DNA of 14,022 nt from Pseudomaricurvus sp965662505 (GTDB lineage Bacteria; Pseudomonadota; Gammaproteobacteria; Pseudomonadales; Cellvibrionaceae). This document shows, in pieces, positions 1 to 6,631 of the stretch (within the stretch, counting starts at the first letter, position 1; each line of letters starts with the position of its first letter). The DNA lies in contig NZ_CBFIHX010000092.1 in NCBI RefSeq assembly GCF_965662505.1, forward strand, positions 1 to 14,022, written 5' to 3'. Below the pieces are notes generated by a model. It saw only the letters and a list, made by a program, of their open reading frames with translations. It ran no database searches and was not told where the DNA came from. The position numbers and the translations under genes are program-made.

Positions 1-1254
1 ATGAAAGTCGCCGATCTGGAAGTGCAGTTTGCGGAAATGGACGGTTACAGCGCCGAAAGTCGCGCCGGTGAAATCTTGCTGGGTGCCGGTATCGACGAAG
101 CCCTGCACTTTGGCCCCATGAGCGAAGTAGCCCCTGGCTGGAAACTGCGGGTACTGCTGGCACAGGCGCTGTTCTCCGATCCGGATATTCTGTTGCTGGA
201 CGAACCGACGAACAACCTGGACATCGACACCATCCGCTGGCTGGAAGGCGTACTCAATGATCGCAAAAGCACCATGATCATCATTTCGCACGACCGTCAC
301 TTCCTGAATTCGGTCTGCACCCACATGGCCGACATCGATTACGGTGAACTGCGTATCTACCCCGGCAACTACGACGACTTCATGACCGCTTCCACCCAGG
401 CTCGTGAACGCCTGCAAAATGAAAACGCCAAAAAGAAAGCCCAGATTGCCGAACTGCAACAGTTTGTCAGCCGCTTCTCGGCCAACGCCTCCAAGGCCAA
501 GCAGGCGACATCGCGCGCCAAGCAAATCGATAAGATTAAACTGGATGACATCAAACCATCCAGCCGAGTCAGCCCGTACATCCGCTTCAATCAGGAAAAG
601 AAACTGCACCGTCAGGCTGTGATCCTGGAAAATCTGGAAAAAGGTTTTGAAGAAGGCCCGCTGTTCAAAAATGGCAATCTGATTATCGAAGCGGGAACTC
701 GCCTCGCAGTCATCGGTGAAAATGGTGTCGGTAAAACCACTTTTTTGCGTTGCCTGATGAATGAATTGTCCCCGACCAACGGCACCATTCAATGGGCGGA
801 GAACGCCACGCTGGGTTACTGCCCGCAGGACAGCACCAGCGATTTCGACTGTGAGTTGAACCTGTTTGACTGGATGAGCCAGTGGCAGAAACCCAACCAC
901 GATGATCAGATCGTGCGTGCCACCCTCGGCCGCCTGCTATTCTCCTCCAATGACTTCGAGAAGAAAGTGAAAGTCTGTTCCGGTGGTGAGAAAAACCGTC
1001 TGCTGTTCGGCAAATTGATGATGCAGGACACCAATGTGATGATCATGGACGAGCCTACCAACCACCTGGACATGGAATCCATTGAAGCGTTGAACCTGGC
1101 TTTGGAAAACTACGAAGGCACGCTGATCTTTGTCAGCCACGACCGGGAGTTTGTTTCGTCACTGGCTAACCGTATTATCGAAATCAAGGATCACACCCTG
1201 AATGACTGGCAGGGCACCTACGACGAGTATCTGGCCAGTCAGGAAGAGGCATAA
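1..1254 (+). CDS. ybiT: ABC-F family ATPase, YbiT type (5' end cut by window)
   Basis: This is a cytoplasmic ABC-F ATPase, a soluble protein with two nucleotide-binding domains and no membrane part; the family acts on the ribosome. The visible 417 residues match E. coli YbiT (530 aa, from memory) from about its residue 114 to the end, so roughly 113 residues, including the first Walker A, lie left of the window. The ATG at base 1 is an internal Met, not the start. Visible: the first-domain signature region (SEVAPGWKLR, about 41-50) and Walker B (ILLLDEP, 63-69); a charged Lys/Arg/Gln-rich interdomain linker (about 130-200); second Walker A (GENGVGKTT, 239-247), signature CSGGEKNR (326-333), Walker B (VMIMDEP, 346-352) and switch His in SHDRE (379-383). 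The variant first signature without SGG is usual for YbiT. Family assignment is secure. The exact cellular role of YbiT is less settled than that of EttA. Confidence 0.95.
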   Translation: MKVADLEVQFAEMDGYSAESRAGEILLGAGIDEALHFGPMSEVAPGWKLRVLLAQALFSDPDILLLDEPTNNLDIDTIRWLEGVLNDRKSTMIIISHDRHFLNSVCTHMADIDYGELRIYPGNYDDFMTASTQARERLQNENAKKKAQIAELQQFVSRFSANASKAKQATSRAKQIDKIKLDDIKPSSRVSPYIRFNQEKKLHRQAVILENLEKGFEEGPLFKNGNLIIEAGTRLAVIGENGVGKTTFLRCLMNELSPTNGTIQWAENATLGYCPQDSTSDFDCELNLFDWMSQWQKPNHDDQIVRATLGRLLFSSNDFEKKVKVCSGGEKNRLLFGKLMMQDTNVMIMDEPTNHLDMESIEALNLALENYEGTLIFVSHDREFVSSLANRIIEIKDHTLNDWQGTYDEYLASQEEA

Positions 1255-1276
1255 CAATTTCCTTTCTGCCAGATCG

Positions 1277-1305
1277 AAAAAAACCGGCTTATGCCGGTTT
1301 TTTTT
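1277..1305. terminator. Intrinsic terminator, probably bidirectional
   Basis: An A7 run is followed by a CCGGC / GCCGG stem with a TTAT loop and then a T8 run. It lies 23 bases after the ybiT stop codon. The A tract on the left means the same hairpin also works for the minus-strand VOC gene, which ends at 1331 and converges on it. Confidence 0.9.
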
Positions 1306-1330
1306 ATGCTCTGAATTCAGTTAACACCTG

Positions 1331-1702
1331 TTAACCAAACACAAAAAACGCAATCTTGTTGCCATCCGGATCGCGGAAATAAGCACCGTAAAACATATCG
1401 GGAATACGCTGACCCGGCTCACCATCACAAGTAGCACCCAACTCAATCGCTTTGTGATACAGCTTGTCCACTTGCTCTTTGGATTCGGCAGTCAACGCCA
1501 CCATGCTGCCGTTACCAGCGCTAGGGGCTTCCTCGTTATGAGGGATACACACAGAAATCATGGGTTCTGCCATAGACTTGCCGATCATCGCGATGCGGCC
1601 GCCATCAAACTGAACCTTTGCGCCAAAGTCCGCCAGCAGCTCGCTGTAAAAAGCTTTGGCCTTTTCCATATCGCTGACGCCTAATGTTACATATCCGATC
1701 AT
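1331..1702 (-). CDS. VOC (glyoxalase/bleomycin-resistance fold) family protein
   Basis: A 123-residue single-domain VOC-superfamily protein. It begins with the typical first beta strand and helix (IGYVTLGVSDMEKAKAFYSELL, in part residues 2-23) and ends with the YFRDPDGNKIAFF strand (108-120). The usual Glu metal ligand two residues after DPDGNx is Ala118 here, so it may not bind metal like glyoxalase I; this class is usually annotated only as 'glyoxalase-like', and the substrate cannot be read from sequence. The start is supported by GGAG at 1710-1713, seven bases before the ATG. It lies downstream of hmp on the same strand across a 130-base gap, so it could be read from hmp transcripts or from its own promoter. 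Confidence 0.85.
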   Translation of the reverse strand: MIGYVTLGVSDMEKAKAFYSELLADFGAKVQFDGGRIAMIGKSMAEPMISVCIPHNEEAPSAGNGSMVALTAESKEQVDKLYHKAIELGATCDGEPGQRIPDMFYGAYFRDPDGNKIAFFVFG

Positions 1703-1726
1703 TTCTTTTCTCCGGTTATTATTTAA

Positions 1727-1757
1727 GCGCTGTGCCTGAACCTCTGTACGACAGCGC
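1727..1757 (-). other. Inverted repeat between hmp and the VOC gene
   Basis: GCGCTGT (1727-1733) and ACAGCGC (1751-1757) form a perfect 7-bp inverted repeat with a 17-base loop. It lies in the 130-base gap after hmp and before the VOC ribosome binding site. On the minus strand it is followed by an A/T-rich run but not a true T tract, so it may be a weak terminator, an attenuator or an mRNA-end hairpin rather than a standard terminator. Confidence 0.35.
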
Positions 1758-1832
1758 CCACGGATAATAACAATCCCGCAGCCAAATGCACCACGAGATT
1801 TGAAAAGATGAGTTTACGATGAAATCAATGAC

Positions 1833-3017
1833 TCAACTGGCTTCATTCAGATCCTGCAAGGGACCAAAGAACTCATAGCGCACTTGCTGTGGAGGAATGC
1901 CCAACTCTTTTGTCAGCCCATTCACCGCTTGCATAAACGGTTTCGGGCCTAAAAAGTAGAAATCCACATTACGATCTTCCGGCAACCGGTCTTCCAGTAC
2001 AGAGCGGTTAATAAAACCTGAATAGTGCGGCTGATCGCTGACCAGAGGCTTTTCATAGACATAACAGGCTTTCAGGTTCTGATGCTCCTCCGCCAGCTGA
2101 TCCACCTGCTCTTTAAACGCGTGATGGCTGCCATTGATAGCGCCGTGGATAAAATGAATGTCCCGCCCGCTCGCAACAGCAGTGTTCAGCATACTGACCG
2201 CAGGGGTAATACCGACGCCTCCGGTGACCAAAAACAATGGACGCCGACTGTCCTGTAACACAAAATCACCACAGGGAGCCGTGACTCGCAGCTCACTGCC
2301 AACACTGACCTGCTGGTGCAGATAATTAGACACCAAACCACCCTCTTCGCGCTTCACACTGATGCGCAATTGTTGCTTACCTGGCGCATCGGACAAGCTG
2401 TAATTGCGACGTACAGTCTGACCATCGATATTCAAAATCAAGGTAATGTATTGTCCGGCACTGAAGTCGATCAGCTCACTGCTGTCCAGCGGCTGCAAGT
2501 AGAAAGAGGTGATGACATCGCTCTCCTGAACCTTGTCGACCACCTTAAACGCTTTGTCGCCTACCCAGCCACCGGAGCGCTGACCGTTAGCCTCATAAAT
2601 GGAAGCCTCTACACCGATCAGAATATCCGCCAATTGCTGGTAGGCCGCCCCCCAGGCATCGGCCACCTCTTCGGTCACCGCCTCACCCAGTACTTCACCA
2701 ATGGCAGCCATCAAACACTCGCCCACGATAGGGTAATGCTCTGGCTGAATCCCCAGCGAGCAATGTTTCTGCGCAATCAGACTGACCGCATCACCCAGCA
2801 CATCAAGGCGCTCAATATTTTTCGCATAGGCCACCACCGCGTTAGCCAAAGCCTGACGCTGCGCGCCCTGAGCTTGATGGGTCTCATTAAAATAAGCTTT
2901 CACCTCAGGATAGCGCTCAAACATCAGCGGATAAAAGCAGTCAGTAATCTCACGCGCATGCGCGCCAACCACAGGAACCGTGGCGTTGATAATGGCGATT
3001 TGTTCGTTGGTTAACAT
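1833..3017 (-). CDS. hmp: Flavohemoglobin / nitric oxide dioxygenase Hmp
   Basis: A cytoplasmic NO dioxygenase that turns NO and O2 into nitrate using NAD(P)H. The 394 residues (E. coli Hmp has 396) hold a globin domain (1-140) with B10 Tyr29, E7 Gln53, proximal His85 and Tyr95. An FAD-binding reductase domain follows (RRNYSL, 203-208), then an NAD-binding domain (GGVGITP, 266-272; FLGPKPFM, 355-362; ending near YEFFGP). The start chosen is the ATG at 3017, not the in-frame ATG 33 bases upstream, because it aligns with known Hmp N-termini and has AAGGAAGG at 3021-3028. The Cys of the usual CGP motif is Leu356. The gene is divergent from norR and has a sigma54-type promoter with NorR-like sites, so NO induction is very likely. 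Homologues in Pseudomonas (fhp) sit beside a NorR-type regulator in the same way. Confidence 0.96.
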   Translation of the reverse strand: MLTNEQIAIINATVPVVGAHAREITDCFYPLMFERYPEVKAYFNETHQAQGAQRQALANAVVAYAKNIERLDVLGDAVSLIAQKHCSLGIQPEHYPIVGECLMAAIGEVLGEAVTEEVADAWGAAYQQLADILIGVEASIYEANGQRSGGWVGDKAFKVVDKVQESDVITSFYLQPLDSSELIDFSAGQYITLILNIDGQTVRRNYSLSDAPGKQQLRISVKREEGGLVSNYLHQQVSVGSELRVTAPCGDFVLQDSRRPLFLVTGGVGITPAVSMLNTAVASGRDIHFIHGAINGSHHAFKEQVDQLAEEHQNLKACYVYEKPLVSDQPHYSGFINRSVLEDRLPEDRNVDFYFLGPKPFMQAVNGLTKELGIPPQQVRYEFFGPLQDLNEAS

Positions 3018-3057
3018 AGCCCTTCCTTTGCATTTTGGATGTAAACACAAGGGTATT

Positions 3058-3073
3058 TACAATATCTGTGCCA
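3058..3073 (-). promoter_or_regulatory. Sigma54 (-24/-12) promoter of hmp
   Basis: Read on the minus strand, TGGCAC (3073-3068) is followed by five bases and TTGTA (3062-3058), against the consensus TGGCAC-N5-TTGCA. The only mismatch is T for C in the -12 GC. The GG to GT spacing is correct, and the predicted start is near 3047, about 30 bases before the hmp ATG. NorR is a sigma54 activator, so promoter type and neighbour agree. Confidence 0.75.
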
Positions 3074-3081
3074 GCTTTATC

Positions 3082-3097
3082 CTACTGATTTCAGTAG
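3082..3097. repeat. Palindrome CTACTGATTTCAGTAG in the hmp-norR gap
   Basis: Perfect 7-bp arms (CTACTGA / TCAGTAG) around a TT centre. It lies directly upstream of the hmp -24 element. It does not fit the NorR pattern GT-N7-AC or any NsrR or Fnr site I recognise. It could be an operator for another regulator. Confidence 0.5.
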
Positions 3098-3113
3098 CTT
3101 ACACGTAAAACGT

Positions 3114-3124
3114 GTCATTTTGAC
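3114..3124. promoter_or_regulatory. NorR-type site A
   Basis: GTCATTTTGAC is a full match to the NorR core GTCA-N3-TGAC (GT-N7-AC). Its centre is about 72 bases upstream of the predicted hmp start, a normal enhancer distance for a sigma54 activator. Confidence 0.75.
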
Positions 3125-3147
3125 CACAAAATAAACGTTGTCATAAA
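3120..3147 (+). promoter_or_regulatory. Candidate sigma70 promoter of norR
   Basis: TTGACC (3120-3125) and CATAAA (3142-3147) with a 16-base spacer predict a start near 3154 and a leader of about 20 bases. The -35 overlaps NorR site A and the -10 overlaps site B, which would allow autorepression. Confidence 0.4.
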
Positions 3148-3150
3148 GAC
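3140..3150. promoter_or_regulatory. NorR-type site B
   Basis: GTCATAAAGAC fits GT-N7-AC and matches seven of eight bases of GTCA-N3-TGAC. Its centre is 26 bases from that of site A. It overlaps the candidate norR -10 element. Confidence 0.65.
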
Positions 3151-3159
3151 GTCAACGAT

Positions 3160-3170
3160 GTAATTATGAC
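3160..3170. promoter_or_regulatory. NorR-type site C
   Basis: GTAATTATGAC fits GT-N7-AC and matches seven of eight core bases. Its centre is 20 bases from that of site B, and it ends three bases before the norR start codon, so binding here would also affect norR expression. Three sites is the number known upstream of E. coli norVW. A fourth, weaker GT-N7-AC match lies at 3094-3104. Confidence 0.55.
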
Positions 3171-3173
3171 TTC

Positions 3174-4721
3174 ATGACTACAAAACATTATCTCGGCGTA
3201 ATTGAAGACTTGGCGATCCAACTACCCAGCCAGGAACGCTACCAGCGATTACTGCACGCGATCCGTCAGGCCATCCCCTGTGACGCAATCGCCCTGCTGA
3301 AACTCAACCGCGACAGCCTGGAGCCATTGGCTTTTCAGGGCTTATCTCCGGAAACCCTTGGCCGGCGATTCAAAATCGGCCAACATCCACGACTGGATCA
3401 AATACTCTCCAGCCATCATCTGGTGCGTTTCGACACCGATTCGTCTCTGCCAGACCCCTATGACGGATTGATCGACACCCCTGATCACGAACTGCACGTG
3501 CACGACTGCATGGGCATCTCTATTCACATCAACAATCAACCTTGGGGCGTCATCACTCTGGACGCCCTGCGTCCCGGCCAGTTCGATGATGTCGATCCGC
3601 AGCAGCAACAAGCAGCCATCGCTCTAACCCGCTCAGTCATCACGGCTGTGGAACGGATTAATCTGCTGGAACAACAGCTGAGCCACGGCCACGACGTCAC
3701 CGCCGAACTGAACCGTGACCAAGGCGGTAAAGAAGTGATCGGCAACAGCCCGGCCATCACCCAATTGCTGAAAGACATTGATACCGTGGCGCCTACGCCA
3801 CTGACGGTATTGATTCAGGGAGAAACTGGCGTCGGCAAGGAAAACATTGCCCACCGGCTGCACTTACAGTCAAATCGCGTCAATCAGCCGCTGGTGCAAA
3901 TTAACTGTGCAGCCCTGCCTGAGGCCTTGGCAGAAGCTGAATTGTTTGGCCATACCAAAGGCGCCTTTACCGGTGCAGACAGTGAACGCAGCGGACGTTT
4001 TGAGCTAGCGGATGGCGGCACCCTGTTTCTCGATGAAATTGGCGAGCTGCCTTTACCCACCCAAGCTAAATTGTTGCGCGCTCTTCAGGAAGGTGAAATA
4101 CAGCGGGCAGGCAGCGACCATCCCATCCAAGTGGATGTGCGTATCATTGCAGCAACCAATCGGGACTTAAAAGAAGAAGTGAAAGCGGGACGTTTTCGCG
4201 CGGACTTGTACCACCGGATCAGCGTATACCCAGTAACGGTGCCACCACTGCGAGAACGTGGAAATGATGTCCTGATGCTGGCAGAGTTTTTTCTGGAACG
4301 AGATCAACACCGCCTCAACCTGCGCAAACTGACTCTGGATCGAACCGCCAAGCGTGCATTGATGGCTCACACCTGGCCCGGCAACGTCCGAGAACTGGAA
4401 CACTTACTCAGCCGGGCGGCACTTAAAGCCAGCAGCCAACATTACCCAGGCTTCAAGAGTGGCAGCACTGCCAAGGCTATAGTCACCATCCAGCCAGCGC
4501 ATCTGGGATTGGAACCCTCACTGACACCAGAAGTACAAGAGCTGCACACTCAACCGGCCCTGATACCCGAAAAGTCACTTAGAGAAGCCACAGAAGACTT
4601 TCAGCGAGACCAAATCTTGCAGGCTCTTGTGCGAACACAACGCAATGTGTCCGCCGCAGCGAGATTACTCAAAGTCGACCGGAGCAATCTGCTGCGCCTG
4701 ATCAAAAGATTAGAAGTTTAA
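3174..4721 (+). CDS. norR: NorR-type NO-responsive sigma54-dependent activator
   Basis: A 515-residue enhancer-binding protein aligning end to end with E. coli NorR (504 aa). The N-terminal GAF domain (1-170) senses NO through a non-haem iron. The residues corresponding to E. coli Arg75, Asp96, Asp99, Cys113 and Asp131 are present (Arg73, Asp94, Asp97, Cys112, Asp130), while E. coli Arg81 appears as Ser79. The AAA+ domain has Walker A GETGVGKE (216-223), the sigma54-contacting GAFTGA (263-268), Walker B LFLDEIGELP (284-293) and FRADLYHR (341-348). A Fis-type helix-turn-helix ends the protein (about 470-515). No clear Shine-Dalgarno precedes the ATG. A three-codon ORF (ATG at 3166) ends on a TGA overlapping the norR start. 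The divergent hmp is the expected target; the Pseudomonas equivalent is called FhpR. It converges with the FKBP gene, with no clear terminator in the 35-base gap. Confidence 0.93.
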   Translation: MTTKHYLGVIEDLAIQLPSQERYQRLLHAIRQAIPCDAIALLKLNRDSLEPLAFQGLSPETLGRRFKIGQHPRLDQILSSHHLVRFDTDSSLPDPYDGLIDTPDHELHVHDCMGISIHINNQPWGVITLDALRPGQFDDVDPQQQQAAIALTRSVITAVERINLLEQQLSHGHDVTAELNRDQGGKEVIGNSPAITQLLKDIDTVAPTPLTVLIQGETGVGKENIAHRLHLQSNRVNQPLVQINCAALPEALAEAELFGHTKGAFTGADSERSGRFELADGGTLFLDEIGELPLPTQAKLLRALQEGEIQRAGSDHPIQVDVRIIAATNRDLKEEVKAGRFRADLYHRISVYPVTVPPLRERGNDVLMLAEFFLERDQHRLNLRKLTLDRTAKRALMAHTWPGNVRELEHLLSRAALKASSQHYPGFKSGSTAKAIVTIQPAHLGLEPSLTPEVQELHTQPALIPEKSLREATEDFQRDQILQALVRTQRNVSAAARLLKVDRSNLLRLIKRLEV

Positions 4722-4756
4722 CGACCAGTGTTTTCAAGCAGCCGCCGGTAAATCAC

Positions 4757-5233
4757 TTACTTGATTTCCAACAACTCCACATCAAAAATCAGGGTTGAGC
4801 CGGGAGTGATGGAACGACCCGCCGCACGATTGCCATACGCCAAATCACTGGGGATAAACAGACGGACTTTTTCACCCACCGTCATCAACTGCAAACCTTC
4901 CTGCCAGCCCTTAATCACCTGCCGAACCCCAAATTCAATGGGCTGTCCACGGTCTACGGAACTGTCGAATACGGTACCGTCCAGCAAGGTGCCGTGATAG
5001 TGAACCTTGACGGTATCGCGATACCCCGGTTTTTCTGTACCGGCTCCCTCTTTCAGAACCAGGTACTGCAAGCCAGACTGGGTGGTGATCACGCCTTCTT
5101 TTGATTTATTCTCCTCAAGGAAAGCTTTGCCCTGTGCCAGATTTTCCCGCCATACATCTTTGCCAGCGGACACTCGCTGCACCACAAAGACTGCCAACAT
5201 CACGACCAATACTGCCGCTATCACTTTAACCAT
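4757..5233 (-). CDS. Membrane-anchored FKBP-type peptidyl-prolyl isomerase
   Basis: A 158-residue prolyl cis-trans isomerase, probably facing the periplasm. Residues 3-19 form one hydrophobic segment that acts as an anchor or signal; a short charged helical stretch (24-45) follows, then a complete FKBP domain (about 55-158). FKBP active-site residues are visible: Tyr79 (VHYHG), Phe89-Asp90 (TVFDSS), Val106-Ile107 and Trp110 (QVIKGW), Tyr133 (LAYG) and Phe150 (LIFDVELLEI). The domain resembles the C-terminal half of E. coli FklB and Mip-type proteins but lacks their long dimerisation domain. GGGAGA at 5239-5244 with a five-base spacer supports the start. There is no obvious signal-peptidase site, so an N-terminal anchor is more likely than release. 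Its clients cannot be inferred. Confidence 0.9.
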   Translation of the reverse strand: MVKVIAAVLVVMLAVFVVQRVSAGKDVWRENLAQGKAFLEENKSKEGVITTQSGLQYLVLKEGAGTEKPGYRDTVKVHYHGTLLDGTVFDSSVDRGQPIEFGVRQVIKGWQEGLQLMTVGEKVRLFIPSDLAYGNRAAGRSITPGSTLIFDVELLEIK

Positions 5234-5249
5234 CGTTCTCTCCCGTCGT

Positions 5250-5275
5250 TTGTCATCAAAAGCTTGTCATTAAAA
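5250..5275. repeat. Two 12-bp direct repeats upstream of the FKBP gene
   Basis: TTGTCATCAAAA (5250-5261) and TTGTCATTAAAA (5264-5275) are 11/12 identical with a two-base spacer, a 14-base period. They lie just upstream of the FKBP ribosome binding site and in the divergent gap to the GST gene. They may be a regulator site or chance; TTGTCA also resembles a -35 element reading right. Confidence 0.35.
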
Positions 5276-5364
5276 TCGCGGAAATACTAACCCAGAAACA
5301 GGTTCCGACCTAGCCTGTGATACCATATAGTCTCCACGAAATCCTCAGATTGAACAGTGCTCGC

Positions 5365-6009
5365 ATGCCTCTAAAGCAGTCTTCACAACACCCTATCCTT
5401 TACTCTTTCCGCCGCTGCCCCTACGCCATGCGCGCCAGACTGGCCATCCATTACAGCGGTATAGAGATCGAGCACCGGGAAATTCTGCTGAAAAACAAAC
5501 CCGCCGCCATGCTGGAAGCCTCCCCTAAAGGCACTGTCCCCGTGGTCGTCCTGCCTGACGGAACCGTCATCGATGAAAGCCGCGATGTGATGATGTGGGC
5601 GCTACAGCAGCATGATCCACAGATGTGGTATCACGGTCTGACAGAGGAACAGCAAGCTGGCATCAACGACTGGATTGATCGTAACGACAACGACTTCAAG
5701 CCGTGGCTGGACAAGTACAAATACTCCGTCGGCTATCCGGAGCATTCAGAAGCCTACTATCGCGAACAGTGCGAAACCTTTCTCAAGCAGCTGAACGAAC
5801 AACTGTCGAAATCGGCCTACTTATTGGGTGAAGCCGAAAGTCTGGCCGACAACGCCATCTTTCCCTTTGTAAGGCAGTGCGCGTTTGTGAACAAAACCTG
5901 GTTTGATGCCGCCCCCTACCCCCATCTACAAAGCTGGCTCCAACAGTTTCTGGAATCGGCGCGCTTTGAGGACATCATGCACAAACACCCACTGTGGCAG
6001 GCAGACTGA
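5365..6009 (+). CDS. Glutathione S-transferase family protein
   Basis: A 214-residue protein with an N-terminal thioredoxin/glutaredoxin-like half (about 9-85) and an all-helical C-terminal half (about 100-210), the GST layout. The first strand and helix carry SFRRCPYAMRAR (14-25) with Cys18 where glutaredoxin-like GSTs have their catalytic residue. The cis-Pro lies in GTVPV (Pro59), and DES (70-72) is the usual glutathione gamma-Glu binding loop. The ATG at 5365 was chosen; the frame runs back to a GTG at 5317, but the extra 16 residues have no family support. Neither start has a good Shine-Dalgarno. It is a single gene converging on the GDYXXLXY gene with a 28-base gap. The substrate is unknown; it could be a thiol transferase, a reductase or a stress GST. 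Confidence 0.85.
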   Translation: MPLKQSSQHPILYSFRRCPYAMRARLAIHYSGIEIEHREILLKNKPAAMLEASPKGTVPVVVLPDGTVIDESRDVMMWALQQHDPQMWYHGLTEEQQAGINDWIDRNDNDFKPWLDKYKYSVGYPEHSEAYYREQCETFLKQLNEQLSKSAYLLGEAESLADNAIFPFVRQCAFVNKTWFDAAPYPHLQSWLQQFLESARFEDIMHKHPLWQAD

Positions 6010-6037
6010 GGCCTCCGCCCTCCTTTGCTGATCAGAT

Positions 6038-6631
6038 TCAGTTCGTCTCGGAAGTCACTACATCCTCTAGTCGCACTGATCCACTCGACGACACTTTAAG
6101 CACGGCAACCCCACTGTCTCGCAACTCTCTTTCCAGAGCCAAAGCTTTTACCTTAGGTGCAAAGAAAGCCTCAATGCCGTATTTGATGTGATACACCGGT
6201 TGATCCCCGCCACTGTAATTCAATACACGACCGCGAAGATAAACGCCCTCATTTGGAGGCGTTAGCTGCACGCCGGAAAACTCATACAGGCCCTGCTCTC
6301 CCGGCTCTAGACTGACGTACACCACTTCCCCCTGACGCAATCGGGCACCGATCCGATCGTCGTTTTCAACCGACTGCTGATGCACGGAAAACCTTTCGGC
6401 ATCAATGGTGGAAATCTCATATCGCAACCGAGCGTAGTTGCCTCGAAATAAAGAGCGGGGATCCACTGGAATGGTCTTGATTCGGATTTCAGTGCCGGTA
6501 ATCAGCGGCAAGGCCGATAAACCATACATCGCCACCAGTACTACACCTTGGAACAGTGCTGCAACGATCAGCGCGATGATCACCTGCCGGGAACTTAAGC
6601 CATGAGATATCTGTGCAGACAAAGCCTTCAT
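6038..6631 (-). CDS. GDYXXLXY-family membrane-anchored protein
   Basis: A 197-residue protein with one transmembrane segment near the N-terminus (about 17-36) and a globular domain outside the membrane. The family hallmark is at 64-71, within DPRSLFRGNYARLRYEI, in the variant form GNYARLRY (Asn for Asp). A second conserved block, YGIEAFFAP, is at 151-159. The start at 6631 was chosen over an in-frame ATG 36 bases upstream because it makes an ATGA overlap (6631-6628) with the stop of the upstream DUF2157 gene and has GGAG eight bases ahead. Such proteins are typically encoded beside DUF2157 or DUF4401 membrane proteins, and their biochemical role is not known. Translational coupling here suggests the two work as a complex. 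Confidence 0.85.
   Translation of the reverse strand: MKALSAQISHGLSSRQVIIALIVAALFQGVVLVAMYGLSALPLITGTEIRIKTIPVDPRSLFRGNYARLRYEISTIDAERFSVHQQSVENDDRIGARLRQGEVVYVSLEPGEQGLYEFSGVQLTPPNEGVYLRGRVLNYSGGDQPVYHIKYGIEAFFAPKVKALALERELRDSGVAVLKVSSSGSVRLEDVVTSETN

Noticed and set aside
1..3. ATG at base 1 as a gene start
   Set aside because: Alignment with YbiT places this Met at about residue 114, inside the first ATPase domain; the gene is simply cut by the window.
2316..3014. 232-codon open frame on the plus strand
   Set aside because: It lies entirely antisense to hmp, whose globin and reductase residues are unmistakable. The product has no recognisable domain and the frame mirrors the codon pattern of hmp.
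3040..3061. Inverted repeat taken as an NsrR or Fnr/Dnr site
   Set aside because: TGTAAA-N10-TTTACA has neither the TTGAT-N4-ATCAA form of Fnr-type sites nor the half-site spacing of NsrR sites as I know them. Kept only as an unassigned repeat.
4722..4756. Terminator between norR and the FKBP gene
   Set aside because: No stem followed by a T run can be found in these 35 bases on either strand.
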